Origin: Paenibacillus sp. JNUCC32 | GTDB taxonomy: Bacteria; Bacillota; Bacilli; Paenibacillales; Paenibacillaceae | Reading direction: 5' to 3' | Assembly (NCBI RefSeq): GCF_014863545.1 | Contig: NZ_CP062260.1 | Location: 930,001-994,000 of the forward strand | DNA length: 64,000 bases | Shown here: piece after piece, positions 33,223-44,628 of the stretch | How positions within the stretch are numbered: position 1 is the stretch's first letter | How the letters are laid out: every line of letters begins with the position of its first letter | The notes under the pieces: model-generated | Database searches by the model: none | Told to the model about the DNA's origin: nothing | What the model saw: only the letters and a program-made list of their open reading frames with translations | Program-made: the position numbers and the translations under genes

Positions 33223-34647
33223 ATGTTTCAAAATCAAATCTATATCGCGGGAAAATGGATTCAGACCGAGGAGCAGATGGATGTATATAACCCGGCGGAC
33301 GGCACGGTTATCGGTACCGTATCCAAAGGCGGAATGAAGGAAGCCCGGCTTGCCGTCGATGCGGCCGCCGATGCTTTTCCGGCATGGTCCCGCAGAACGG
33401 CGAACGAGCGGGGAGAGCTGCTGCGCCGCTGGCATGAGCTGATCGCGGAACATACGGACGAATTGGCAAGGATTATGACCACGGAGCAGGGGAAACCGCT
33501 GAAGGAAGCGGCGGGCGAGATTCAATATGCCAACAGTTTCGTGGCATGGTACGCGGAAGAAGGCAAGCGAATCTACGGCGAGACCATCCCCGGATCATCC
33601 AGCCGCCAGCGCATCATTGTCACGAAGCAGCCTGTTGGCGTCGTTGCCGCCATCACGCCATGGAATTTCCCGGCCTCCATGATTACACGTAAGGTAGCGC
33701 CGGCCTTGGCGGCGGGGTGCACCGTGGTGATCAAACCATCCGGCGAGACGCCGTTCACGGCGATCAAGCTGGTGGAGCTAGCGGATCAAGCCGGCATTCC
33801 AGCCGGGGTCATTAACATCGTAACCGGGTCTTCAAGCGACATTTCCGGCGTGTGGCAAGAGGACAGCCGGGTTAGAAAGCTGTCTTTTACGGGATCCACC
33901 GAAGTAGGGAAACAGCTGATGGCCGGCGCGTCGGCCAACGTCAAGAAAATATCGTTGGAGCTTGGCGGCCATGCCCCGTTTATCGTGACCGATCAGGCGG
34001 ACCTGGATCAAGCGGCTGCGGGATTGATTTCTTCCAAGTTCCGCAACGGGGGACAGACCTGCGTATGTGCCAACCGGGTTTATGTTCAGGCAGGGATCGC
34101 GGAGAAATTCGCTGCGAAGTTTACTGAGCTTGTCAAGCAATTGAAGGTGGGCAGCGGAATGGAGAAGGGGGTCGATATCGGTCCCTTGATTAATCGGGAA
34201 GCCGTGGATAAAGTCGCACGACAGATCAAGGATGCGAAAGAGAAAGGCGGCATCGTCTTGGCAGGCGGTCAAGCCCTGCCCGAGCTCGGCCGCAATTATG
34301 TGGAGCCCACGGTCATCATGAACGCTACGGACGACATGGAGTGCATGAACGAGGAGACCTTCGGCCCCCTTGCGCCGATTACCACTTTCGAAACGATAAA
34401 CGAAGCAGTGCAGCGTGCCAATAACAGTCCGTATGGCTTGGCCGCCTATGTATTTACGCAAAATCTGGGTGAAGCGGTACGCATTGCCGAATCGTTGGAT
34501 TACGGGATTGTAGGCGTGAATGATCCGGTGCCTTCGACAGCGCAAGCGCCGTTCGGCGGCTTTAAGGAGAGCGGGCTCGGCCGGGAAGGCGGACATTACG
34601 GAATGGAGGAGTTCCTGGAGGTAAAATACATTTCGCTTGGATTATAA
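33223..34647 (+). CDS. gabD: NAD(P)-dependent succinate-semialdehyde dehydrogenase
   Basis: 474 residues of the aldehyde dehydrogenase superfamily. Cofactor region ITPWNFPASMITRKVAPALAAGCTVVIKPS, FTGSTEVGKQLM, catalytic Glu in KKISLELGGHAP and catalytic Cys in NGGQTCVCANRVYVQ; the C-terminal FGGFKESGLGREGGHYGMEEFLEVKYISLG is GabD-like. Converts succinate semialdehyde to succinate, the last step of GABA breakdown. The start ATG 33223 follows TAGGAGGT. No gabT neighbour is present; single gene. Confidence 0.88.
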   Translation: MFQNQIYIAGKWIQTEEQMDVYNPADGTVIGTVSKGGMKEARLAVDAAADAFPAWSRRTANERGELLRRWHELIAEHTDELARIMTTEQGKPLKEAAGEIQYANSFVAWYAEEGKRIYGETIPGSSSRQRIIVTKQPVGVVAAITPWNFPASMITRKVAPALAAGCTVVIKPSGETPFTAIKLVELADQAGIPAGVINIVTGSSSDISGVWQEDSRVRKLSFTGSTEVGKQLMAGASANVKKISLELGGHAPFIVTDQADLDQAAAGLISSKFRNGGQTCVCANRVYVQAGIAEKFAAKFTELVKQLKVGSGMEKGVDIGPLINREAVDKVARQIKDAKEKGGIVLAGGQALPELGRNYVEPTVIMNATDDMECMNEETFGPLAPITTFETINEAVQRANNSPYGLAAYVFTQNLGEAVRIAESLDYGIVGVNDPVPSTAQAPFGGFKESGLGREGGHYGMEEFLEVKYISLGL

Positions 34648-34769
34648 GAGTGGAACCCGGCATCTTCACGCTCCCAGTGATAGCGCAAGCGGAAAGAAGC
34701 CTCTGACAGGGAAGCGGCAGCTTACTGCGCTGCATGAACAGAACGAAACTTGTTGTTAAACGAAAAGTA

Positions 34770-34812
34770 AAAGGGCGTCCTCAAAGTCTGCAGACCGCGA
34801 GAACGCCCTTAT
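34770..34812. terminator. Bidirectional terminator between gabD and the dehydrogenase operon
   Basis: AAGGGCGT and ACGCCCTT form the stem around a 23-base loop; the minus strand reads into TTTTACTTTT, the plus strand into TTATT. Confidence 0.7.
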
Positions 34813-34816
34813 TGCA

Positions 34817-35779
34817 TTATGGCTGAATCGTTACAGGTTGGCCGGTCTCGGCGGATTCATTGGCCGCCAGCGTCACTTCCAGCGTCTTGAAGCCGTCTTC
34901 GTAGGATGCCAGCACCAGGCTCGGGTCATTGCTCCGAATAGCGTCAATAAAGGCATTGGTAAGATTTTTGTAAAAGTCCGTCTTGCTGCGGTACACCACT
35001 TCCTTCTCCTTGTCTACGATGGAGAGCGTGGTTCCGTCCAGGACGACCCGGAAATCCCGGCCCATAATCTCGATGCCGCTGCGGTGATCGAACTGGATAA
35101 ACCCGGTTTGCATATGGCCGACGGCTCCGGAATCCAGGACGAATTGGATGGCGCCCACATCCGGAATGTCCAGATCCGGGATGTCATTGACCAGCAGCAG
35201 TTTCATATCGGCATACAGGCGGGTGATGTCGCCGCACAGGTAACGGACCAAGTCCATGGTATGCGTGGATTGCTCAACCAGCTGCCCGCCGGACAATGCC
35301 TTTTTGCGCCACCATGGAGTCGGCACAGGCGTTGTGATGTAGTGGGCGCGGACCATGCCGATTTTTTTGTCCTTGAGAAAATCCTTGGCGATCGCCACCG
35401 TATCCAGGTACCGCAGGCAGTAACCGGAGGCGGCGATGATTCCGCTTTCAGCAATGACTTTGGCTTTATGGCGAACGGACTCGACGTCCAGTCCCAGCGG
35501 CTTCTCCACCATCAGGTGAATGCCCTTGGCAGCTGCCTGCTCTTCAATGTCGCCATGGCAGAAGGGCGGGATGCAGACATACAGCACATCGAGCGGCTCC
35601 TGCTCCAGCATCGTGCTGCCGTCCGTATAATAGGCCGCACCGTAAAGCTCGGCCTGCTGTTTGGCTAACGCTTCATTCGTATCGCATATCGCGGCCAGCT
35701 GGACATGTTCGTTCCCGTGAAGATTTTTAATGTGGACGGCGCCCATGCCGCCCGCTCCCATCACGCCTGCTTTAATCAT
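34817..35779 (-). CDS. Gfo/Idh/MocA family oxidoreductase (1 of 3, promoter-distal)
   Basis: 320 residues from ATG 35779 (GGGAGTG upstream). NAD(P)-binding KAGVMGAGGMGAVHIKNL, substrate-loop EKPLGLDVESVRHKA, and SGGQLVEQSTHTMDLVRYL with the catalytic-type His. These enzymes oxidise or reduce a sugar or polyol hydroxyl. It is the last gene of the leftward operon SBP-permease-permease-three dehydrogenases. The three copies are not near-identical, so they probably catalyse different steps rather than being recent duplicates. Confidence 0.88.
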   Translation of the reverse strand: MIKAGVMGAGGMGAVHIKNLHGNEHVQLAAICDTNEALAKQQAELYGAAYYTDGSTMLEQEPLDVLYVCIPPFCHGDIEEQAAAKGIHLMVEKPLGLDVESVRHKAKVIAESGIIAASGYCLRYLDTVAIAKDFLKDKKIGMVRAHYITTPVPTPWWRKKALSGGQLVEQSTHTMDLVRYLCGDITRLYADMKLLLVNDIPDLDIPDVGAIQFVLDSGAVGHMQTGFIQFDHRSGIEIMGRDFRVVLDGTTLSIVDKEKEVVYRSKTDFYKNLTNAFIDAIRSNDPSLVLASYEDGFKTLEVTLAANESAETGQPVTIQP

Positions 35780-35919
35780 AGATTGCTTCACTCCCGATCG
35801 TATAAATGTTGGCTCCAAGTTCCGGTAACTCGATTACTCACACGTGATTATAGCCCCGCCATCCATATTATTCAAGCATTCATTTGGGCCCGGATTCACG
35901 GATCCGCTATGAGAAAAAG

Positions 35920-35962
35920 CACAGAAGGCCTTCTCGTATACGACGAGAAAACGACTTCTGTG
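35920..35962 (-). terminator. Hairpin between the second and third dehydrogenase genes
   Basis: CACAGAAG...CTTCTGTG encloses a second stem CTTCTCGT/ACGAGAA; the minus strand continues GCTTTTTCTC. It may partly terminate after gene 2, reducing the level of the last gene, or signal that the last gene has another promoter. Confidence 0.6.
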
Positions 35963-35974
35963 CCGGTTATCGAA

Positions 35975-36958
35975 TCACAGCTCCGACATCGCGATCGTCC
36001 GCTTGTCCGCGGACGATCGGTAGGCGGCTACGGCCACGGCCAGCGCATGAAGCCCGTCCTCGCCGGTAACGGATGCCTCCGCGGCGCCGGAGGAGATGGC
36101 ATCCACGAAATCCCTGATCAGGCTGGCATCCATGCTGTCACCCCAAGCCTGATGGCGGTATCCGGATTCATCGGTGTATACGTGCAGCTTCTGACTGGTG
36201 GCATTGACGCTAAGGGTCCCGGCGGAACCGACGATTTCCAAGGTGACGTCACCCCAGGTCGGGAACTCCTTGTTGCGGGACCAGCTGCAATCCAGCGTAG
36301 CAAATACGCCATTGTCGAATTCCATGGTCAGGATGCCGCTGTCATCAATCGGAGCTTCCGAGATGAGATGGTCGACCTCGGCGTACACTTCCTTGACCTC
36401 GGCACCGGTGATCCAGCGCATAATATCGGCGACGTGCACGGTATGGTCAATGACGGCTCCTCCGCCGGAGAGCTCCGGATCGATGAACCAACCGCCGGGA
36501 TTGCGTCCGCGGTTGGTTCCCTTCATGGCCAGAATGCGGCCTAGTTTTCCCTCATCGATCATCTGCTTGGCCCGCACGACCGTCGTATTGTAACGCACCG
36601 GGAACGCCGTTTGCAGCAGCACGCCGTTTGCTTTGCAGGCATCAATCATGTCCTGTGCATCCTGTATGTTGGTCGAGAGCGGTTTTTCGCAGAGCACATG
36701 AACCCCGGCCGCAGCGGCGGCCAGCACGTGCTCCTTATGATGCGCGTTCTCGGACGTCACGATGACGCCGTCCAAGCCTTGGTCCAGCAGCTCGCGATAA
36801 TCCCGATAATAGGCGGTTTCGAAATGCTCGGCGTATTTCCGGCCGCGCTCCTCTACAGGGTCGGCGATGCCGGCAAGCTCCACGCCTTCAATCCCGAGAA
36901 GGGCTTTGGCATAACTGAACGCATGCATATGCGCAAAGCTGATCACTCCCAATTTCAT
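35975..36958 (-). CDS. Gfo/Idh/MocA family oxidoreductase (2 of 3)
   Basis: 327 residues from ATG 36958, GGAG upstream. N-terminus MKLGVISFAHMHAFSYAKAL has the altered nucleotide loop found in one branch of the family; CEKPLSTNIQDAQDMID supplies the conserved Glu-Lys-Pro; GGWFIDPELSGGGAVIDHTVHVADIMRWI the catalytic His region. Likely acts on the sugar imported by the linked ABC system. 118 bp separate it from the gene upstream. Confidence 0.88.
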   Translation of the reverse strand: MKLGVISFAHMHAFSYAKALLGIEGVELAGIADPVEERGRKYAEHFETAYYRDYRELLDQGLDGVIVTSENAHHKEHVLAAAAAGVHVLCEKPLSTNIQDAQDMIDACKANGVLLQTAFPVRYNTTVVRAKQMIDEGKLGRILAMKGTNRGRNPGGWFIDPELSGGGAVIDHTVHVADIMRWITGAEVKEVYAEVDHLISEAPIDDSGILTMEFDNGVFATLDCSWSRNKEFPTWGDVTLEIVGSAGTLSVNATSQKLHVYTDESGYRHQAWGDSMDASLIRDFVDAISSGAAEASVTGEDGLHALAVAVAAYRSSADKRTIAMSEL

Positions 36959-37076
36959 GGCTTTCTCTCCTTGTTTAGTGATATGAAAGTATATCCCGCA
37001 GAGGCTTGCCCTCCTTATCCAGCAACAAAATCTGCAGGATGCGGGCTCTCCAGATAATACATCGATCGCGTTTATT

Positions 37077-38099
37077 TCATGTCGAGGCGAGGGTAAGCGC
37101 AGCGTGCCCGACAACCACCGGCTCGCCTGCAGCCATGGAGGCTAAAGCGGCAAGTGCGATGCGAAGCGCTTCATATGCGTCTTCGGCGGAAACCAGCGGT
37201 TCGCTGCCGTCGCGGATGCACGACATAAAGTGTTCCAGTTCCCGGTAATAGGGACTTCGTTCAAGCGGACTTTCCGGAACGGCGACGCCGGGAATCGTCG
37301 CGGCACTGCTCCGCGATTTGAAGAGAAGCGGGCTGTCCTTGGCACTATCGTAGTCAATGATGCCGCCGGTGCCCGCCATCTCCAAATTCATGGAGAAGCC
37401 GTCATGGGCCCAGGTGCCCTCAACATGAGCGATGACGCCGCTGCGGAAGCGAAGGGTCACCAGCGAATAATCCAGCTGAGCCTGGAGGCGGCCGTTCAGC
37501 CCCTTGGCATAGACGCGCTCAACTTCTCCGAAGCACCAGCGCAGGTAATCAAAATCATGGATCATCGCATCCAGCGTAATGCCGCCGCTCGCTCCAAAAT
37601 CGCTGTACCAATGGTTCCAGCCGATCGGATAACCGCCGCCGCGGCCAGCCCGGATGACGGCAGGCTTCCCGATGCTGCCTTGATCGAGCAGCGACTTGGC
37701 CTTCACGTATTCCGGGAAGAAGCGCAGCACATGACCGACAAACAAGCGCACGCCCTTATCACGGCAGTAGTTGATCATGAATCGCGCGTCTTCTTCGGTT
37801 CTAGCCAGCGGTTTCTCGCATATGACATGCTTGCCGATGTCCGCCGCTTTGACAACGTAGTCCTTGTGAAGCGGGGTTGGCAGGCAGACGTCGATGACAT
37901 CAATCTGCCCTGCACCCAAATCCTCTACCGCCGCTTCGAACGAACGATAGGCGCCTGCTTCATATTCGTCCGCAAGCTGCCTCGCTTTCTCCAGCCGGAT
38001 ATCGGCGATGCCGGCAAGCTTCACTCCCGGCATCGAAGCATAGGCGGCGGCATGGGTTTTTCCCATGGCGCCTGCCCCAACGACTAACACGTGTAACAT
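37077..38099 (-). CDS. Gfo/Idh/MocA family oxidoreductase (3 of 3, promoter-proximal)
   Basis: 340 residues. HVLVVGAGAMGKTHAAAYASMPGV is a classical Rossmann start, CEKPLARTEEDARFMI gives the Glu-Lys-Pro motif, and ASGGITLDAMIHDFDYLRWCFGEVERVYA the active-site Asp/His segment as in inositol 2-dehydrogenase-like members. GGAG lies 10 bases before the ATG. It follows the MalG-like permease by 42 bp in the same operon. Confidence 0.9.
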   Translation of the reverse strand: MLHVLVVGAGAMGKTHAAAYASMPGVKLAGIADIRLEKARQLADEYEAGAYRSFEAAVEDLGAGQIDVIDVCLPTPLHKDYVVKAADIGKHVICEKPLARTEEDARFMINYCRDKGVRLFVGHVLRFFPEYVKAKSLLDQGSIGKPAVIRAGRGGGYPIGWNHWYSDFGASGGITLDAMIHDFDYLRWCFGEVERVYAKGLNGRLQAQLDYSLVTLRFRSGVIAHVEGTWAHDGFSMNLEMAGTGGIIDYDSAKDSPLLFKSRSSAATIPGVAVPESPLERSPYYRELEHFMSCIRDGSEPLVSAEDAYEALRIALAALASMAAGEPVVVGHAALTLAST

Positions 38100-38141
38100 T
38101 TATCGTACACTCCTTTTTTACTTGGTGGGCTGATTCAGCCG

Positions 38142-38978
38142 TTATCCTTTGATCCCATTCATGGCTATGCCTTCAATGAAATACCGCTGAAGGAAGATGA
38201 ACAGGATGATGATGGGAAGGGTGGCCATCAAGGCCCCGGCCATCAGCAGCGGATAATCGGTGGAATGCTGCCCCTGGAAGCTGGATATCCCGATCGAAAG
38301 GACGCGCATCTCCTCGGAGCTCGTCATAATGAGCGGCCACAGCAGATCGTTCCATGAAGCTAAGATGGTGAAAATCGCCAACGAGACGAGTGCGGCCTTG
38401 GATAACGGCAAGTAGATATTCCAGTAAATTCGGAAATAACTGCAGCCGTCGATTTTGGCAGCCTCCTCCAGATCCTTCGGCAGCGTCATGAAGAACTGTC
38501 TTAACAAGAACGTGCCGAAGGCGCTGAATATGCCGGGTACGATGAGCACGTAAAACGTGTCGAGCCAGTTGAACTCGCGCATGATGACAAAGCTCGGAAT
38601 CATAACGACTTGGGAAGGTACCATCAATACGGCCAGGAGGGCGAGAAAAATGGCATTCTTGAACGGGAACCTCAAGCTGGCGAATGCGTAGGCTGCCAGC
38701 GAGCACAGAATGAGCTGGCCCGCGGTGCGACCCACCGTCACGATGACGGTGTTCAAATAATAAGTGCCGAAATCAATGGTTTGGATGACACGAAGGTAGT
38801 TGTCCGGATGCCATTCCACAGGCAGCCATTTCGGCGGAACGGACATGGAGTCGGCAAAGGACTTGAAGGATGTCGAGATCATCCACAGAAACGGCATGAT
38901 CATGAGCAGCGCCCCGACGGCTAACAGGATGTGTACCGCCAGGCGGCTTGCTTTTTCAGCTTGGGTTGAAGTAGTCAC
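38142..38978 (-). CDS. Carbohydrate ABC transporter permease, MalG-like
   Basis: 278 residues from GTG 38978 with AGGAGG 9 bases upstream. Six membrane helices; EAA loop LEEAAKIDGCSYFRIYWNIYLPLSKAAL (in family order). Inner-membrane channel subunit for a sugar importer with the MalF-like protein 16 bp upstream. No ATPase gene in the operon, so a shared MsmX-type ATPase is expected. Confidence 0.93.
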   Translation of the reverse strand: MTTSTQAEKASRLAVHILLAVGALLMIMPFLWMISTSFKSFADSMSVPPKWLPVEWHPDNYLRVIQTIDFGTYYLNTVIVTVGRTAGQLILCSLAAYAFASLRFPFKNAIFLALLAVLMVPSQVVMIPSFVIMREFNWLDTFYVLIVPGIFSAFGTFLLRQFFMTLPKDLEEAAKIDGCSYFRIYWNIYLPLSKAALVSLAIFTILASWNDLLWPLIMTSSEEMRVLSIGISSFQGQHSTDYPLLMAGALMATLPIIILFIFLQRYFIEGIAMNGIKG

Positions 38979-38994
38979 GTCTACGCACCTCCTG

Positions 38995-39945
38995 TTATTG
39001 GTAATGGACCCAGCGCTTCTGAATGTACATCTGAACCATGGTGATGATCAGAATGACCACGAAGAGAATGAAGGCTTGCGCCGAAGCGTACCCCATGTTG
39101 AAGTATTTGAATCCGTCTTCCCAGATGCTGTATACCACCGTCCGGGTGGACTCGAGCATCGTGGTCTGCTGATCCATCATGATGAAGATCAGGTCGAACA
39201 CCTGGAACGAATTGATGAAGGACATGACCAAAACAAAGAACAAACTGGGCGTGAGCAGAGGCAGCGTAATCCGGAAGAACTTATACAGCGTCCCCGCTCC
39301 GTCAAGCGAAGCCGCTTCATAGTAGCTGCCGGAGATGCCCTGCAGACCCGAGAGCAGAATGACGGCGTTATAACCGATGCTGCTCCACACGCTGACAAGC
39401 ACGATGGAGAACAAGGCGAATTTCTCGTCAAACAGCCAGTTGGGCTGCGGCAGGTTCATGACGCCCAGCACATGGTTGATTAATCCGAATTCGGAATTGT
39501 ACAACCATTTCCACACCATGCCGACCGCGATCGGCATGGTGATGACGGGAATGAAATAGAACGTGCGGTAGAAGACCATACCCTTGATCTTCTGGTTCAG
39601 CAGCACCGCCAGCACCGTTGCCAGTGCAACGGATAACGGTACCGTACCGATGGTATACAGCATCGTGTTCAGCATGGAGCCGGTGAATTTGTCGTCCTTC
39701 ATCAAATTCGCGAAGTTATCGAGCCCGATGAATTGGGGGGCAGTCAATCCGTCCCAGGAAGTGAACGACAGAAACAGGGAGGCGGCGGAAGGTGCCATGT
39801 AGAACAGACCGAGGCCCAGAACGACAGGCAGAATGAAGATGTATCCCCACATGGCTTCGTGAAAGGCAAGTTTCCCGACCTTTCGCTTGGCCGTCGTTTC
39901 AGGAGGTTTCGTGGTCACAGTGATGGGAGAGCTCACAGGCTGCAC
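38995..39945 (-). CDS. Carbohydrate ABC transporter permease, MalF-like
   Basis: 316 residues from GTG 39945, or more likely GTG 39936, which has a better distance to AAAGGA. Membrane helices start at about residue 28 (YIFILPVVLGLGLFYMAP); EAA loop YYEAASLDGAGTLYKFFRITLPLLTP. Partner of the MalG-like permease. Confidence 0.93.
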   Translation of the reverse strand: MQPVSSPITVTTKPPETTAKRKVGKLAFHEAMWGYIFILPVVLGLGLFYMAPSAASLFLSFTSWDGLTAPQFIGLDNFANLMKDDKFTGSMLNTMLYTIGTVPLSVALATVLAVLLNQKIKGMVFYRTFYFIPVITMPIAVGMVWKWLYNSEFGLINHVLGVMNLPQPNWLFDEKFALFSIVLVSVWSSIGYNAVILLSGLQGISGSYYEAASLDGAGTLYKFFRITLPLLTPSLFFVLVMSFINSFQVFDLIFIMMDQQTTMLESTRTVVYSIWEDGFKYFNMGYASAQAFILFVVILIITMVQMYIQKRWVHYQ

Positions 39946-39983
39946 CGTCCTTTCTTAGGTTCCGTATTGGAAGGGGCTGTTCG

Positions 39984-41246
39984 TTAATTGGTTTCCGTCG
40001 CAAGGATGGCATTCATCTGCTCACCCGCATTTTTCAACGCCTCTTCAAACGTTTTCTTGCCGAGGAAAGCGGCCTGGATTTCCTTCACTTCCGCGTCCTG
40101 CCACTCTGCGGTTTTTTGTGATACGGGATACGGGACGGCAAACTCCAGGCTGTCGACGAACACTTGCAGATCAAGCGAAGGAATGGATTTCAGCCATCCT
40201 CCCTCCGTGCCTTTGTAAGCAGGCATCGAGAAGCCCGAGTCGGCCAGCAATTCCTGTCCTTCCTTGCCGGATAGAATCTGAATCAATTCCCAGGACTCCT
40301 GCTCGACCTTGGTTTTGCCGTTGATGGCCCAGCTGAGCCCATGGACGATGGACGCCTTTTCCTTTCCGGCGGGCAGAACCGCGACGCCCAGCTTGTCGCC
40401 AAGCAGCTTGTGCAGTTCCGGAGAGTTGACGGAGATTCCCGGGAACATGGCGGCTTTGCCCGATCCGAACAGCTGGCGCGACTTGGTTTCAAGCTGCTGC
40501 TGCGCATTCGGAGAGTAGCCTTTTTCAATCAGGCTCTGCTGCCATTTGAATGCCGAAAGAGCTTCCGGCGTATCGTAACCGGACGTTTTTTTATCGTCGG
40601 ATATCACGAATCCGCCGGCCTGGGCAATATAGTTGTAATAACCGATTTGACTGTCGATCGGCGTAATGTAGCCGTAGATTCCGTTCGATTTATCCGTCAG
40701 CTTGGCTGCGTTCTCTTCTACCGTTTCCCAGGTCCAGGTATCGTCCGGATAGGGCAGCCCGGCCTTGTCAAACAATTCTTTGTTGTAGAATAGTCCTACG
40801 GAATCCTGGAAGTAAGGAAGTCCGTGAAGCTTGCCTTGATAGGTATACATATCGACGAGCGCTTCGGTATAAACCGAGGTGTCGAGCCCGCTTTGCTCGA
40901 TCAGGGGGGACAGGTCTTTGATCAGACCGGAGGAGGCATACGAGTGAAAGTTGGGTCCGTTCATCCAGTAGACGTCGGGACCGCTGTTGCCGGCGAGGCT
41001 GGTTTTCAGCTTGGTCCAATAATCCGCCCATGGGGTGTAGGTCACCTTCACCTGTACATTGGGGTGCTTCTCATTGAAAATTTTGATGGATTTGTCCAGC
41101 GTGTCCCGCACATTTTCGTCCCACAGGGCAACGTTGATGACCTTCTTGCCATTATCTCCTCCGGAGGCATTGCCGCCCCCGCAGGCGGACAGCAGGGCGG
41201 AGAACACGAACAGTATCGAAATCAGGACAGACATTCTTTTTTTCAT
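39984..41246 (-). CDS. Sugar-binding lipoprotein of the second ABC importer
   Basis: 420 residues from ATG 41246, GGAGG 8 bases upstream. Signal peptide with lipobox ALLSAC, Cys22, followed by a Gly/Asn linker. Family 1 solute-binding fold (VKVTYTPWADYWTKLKTSLAG, DVYWMNGPNFHSYASSG, GLFYNKELFDKAGLPYPDDTWTW). First gene of the leftward six-gene operon, under the promoter at 41442-41470. The sugar is unknown; the three dehydrogenases suggest a cyclitol, anhydrosugar or glycoside. Confidence 0.93.
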   Translation of the reverse strand: MKKRMSVLISILFVFSALLSACGGGNASGGDNGKKVINVALWDENVRDTLDKSIKIFNEKHPNVQVKVTYTPWADYWTKLKTSLAGNSGPDVYWMNGPNFHSYASSGLIKDLSPLIEQSGLDTSVYTEALVDMYTYQGKLHGLPYFQDSVGLFYNKELFDKAGLPYPDDTWTWETVEENAAKLTDKSNGIYGYITPIDSQIGYYNYIAQAGGFVISDDKKTSGYDTPEALSAFKWQQSLIEKGYSPNAQQQLETKSRQLFGSGKAAMFPGISVNSPELHKLLGDKLGVAVLPAGKEKASIVHGLSWAINGKTKVEQESWELIQILSGKEGQELLADSGFSMPAYKGTEGGWLKSIPSLDLQVFVDSLEFAVPYPVSQKTAEWQDAEVKEIQAAFLGKKTFEEALKNAGEQMNAILATETN

Positions 41247-41405
41247 CAAATAACCCTCCTTGAATTCACATGGTTTTTGATCAAGCGTTGATGGTCGTGT
41301 GGCTTGTTCGAAGTGAATCGATCCCCCAAAGCGCCCCCTTTGTGTTTGAGTATAAAAAGCGATAGTTATTCCAATTGTCGAAAAAAGTTAACATCCATAT
41401 GCTAT

Positions 41406-41475
41406 CTATCTTGACAGAATAACCAGCTTCTATTGCGAAAGATTATATAATTACCTTGTTTATTTTTCAAGATAG
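41406..41475. repeat. Inverted repeat bracketing the divergent promoter region
   Basis: CTATCTTGA (41406-41414) and TCAAGATAG (41467-41475) are exact inverse complements. The right arm overlaps the -35 box of the leftward operon and the left arm lies about 20-30 bases after its start, so they are good candidates for operators of the adjacent ROK repressor. The rest of the 420-bp gap holds no gene that I can support. Confidence 0.5.
41442..41470 (-). promoter_or_regulatory. Sigma A promoter of the importer-dehydrogenase operon
   Basis: Minus strand: TTGAAA (41470-41465), 17-bp spacer, TATAAT (41447-41442). Predicted leader of about 190 bases. Confidence 0.75.
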
Positions 41476-41668
41476 CGATTTCAAATCCTTTTAAATTCTT
41501 TTTTTCACAATATGAGAGAGTCATTATCAAATCTTACGCCGTATGTTATTTCGATGGATGGAATAAGTTTATATCCGCTTGTTGAAAATGTTATAGTGGT
41601 TCTAACCTCATTTTTCCGATACAGAAAGTCGCACTACAATGAAGAACCCATAGAAAGGTTGAACTTGC

Positions 41669-44441
<2,773 letters not shown>

Positions 44442-44450
44442 CATTTTATA

Positions 44451-44459
44451 TGGTATAAT
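44451..44459 (+). promoter_or_regulatory. glpD promoter (extended -10)
   Basis: TGGTATAAT immediately after the glpK stop codon: consensus -10 with the extended TGn. The -35 region is weak. Transcription would begin near 44466, upstream of the attenuator. Confidence 0.6.
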
Positions 44460-44493
44460 GATCAATAAGTGAATAGATGTCTGGAGACTTGGA

Positions 44494-44559
44494 GAGACCA
44501 CTAGGCGCGGATACCTCATGTTATGGGGTTGTTACCGCGTGTTTCGTGGTCTCTTTTTT
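44494..44559 (+). terminator. Terminator/attenuator in the glpD leader
   Basis: GAGACCAC pairs with GTGGTCTC, enclosing CGCGG/CCGCG, and is followed by six T. It lies between the glpD promoter and coding start, where B. subtilis glpD has a terminator controlled by the antiterminator GlpP with glycerol 3-phosphate. A glpP gene is not in the window. Confidence 0.75.
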
Positions 44560-44628
44560 GCTGTCTTTTTTCATGGGAAAGGTAACGATAGATAAAAACA
44601 GGGTAAAGCATACTGGGAGGGATTCAAT

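Noticed and set aside
41411..41451. TTGACA and TATAAT on the plus strand as promoter of the ROK gene
   Set aside because: The spacing is 29 bp, far too long for sigma A; the TATAAT block is better used by the leftward promoter.
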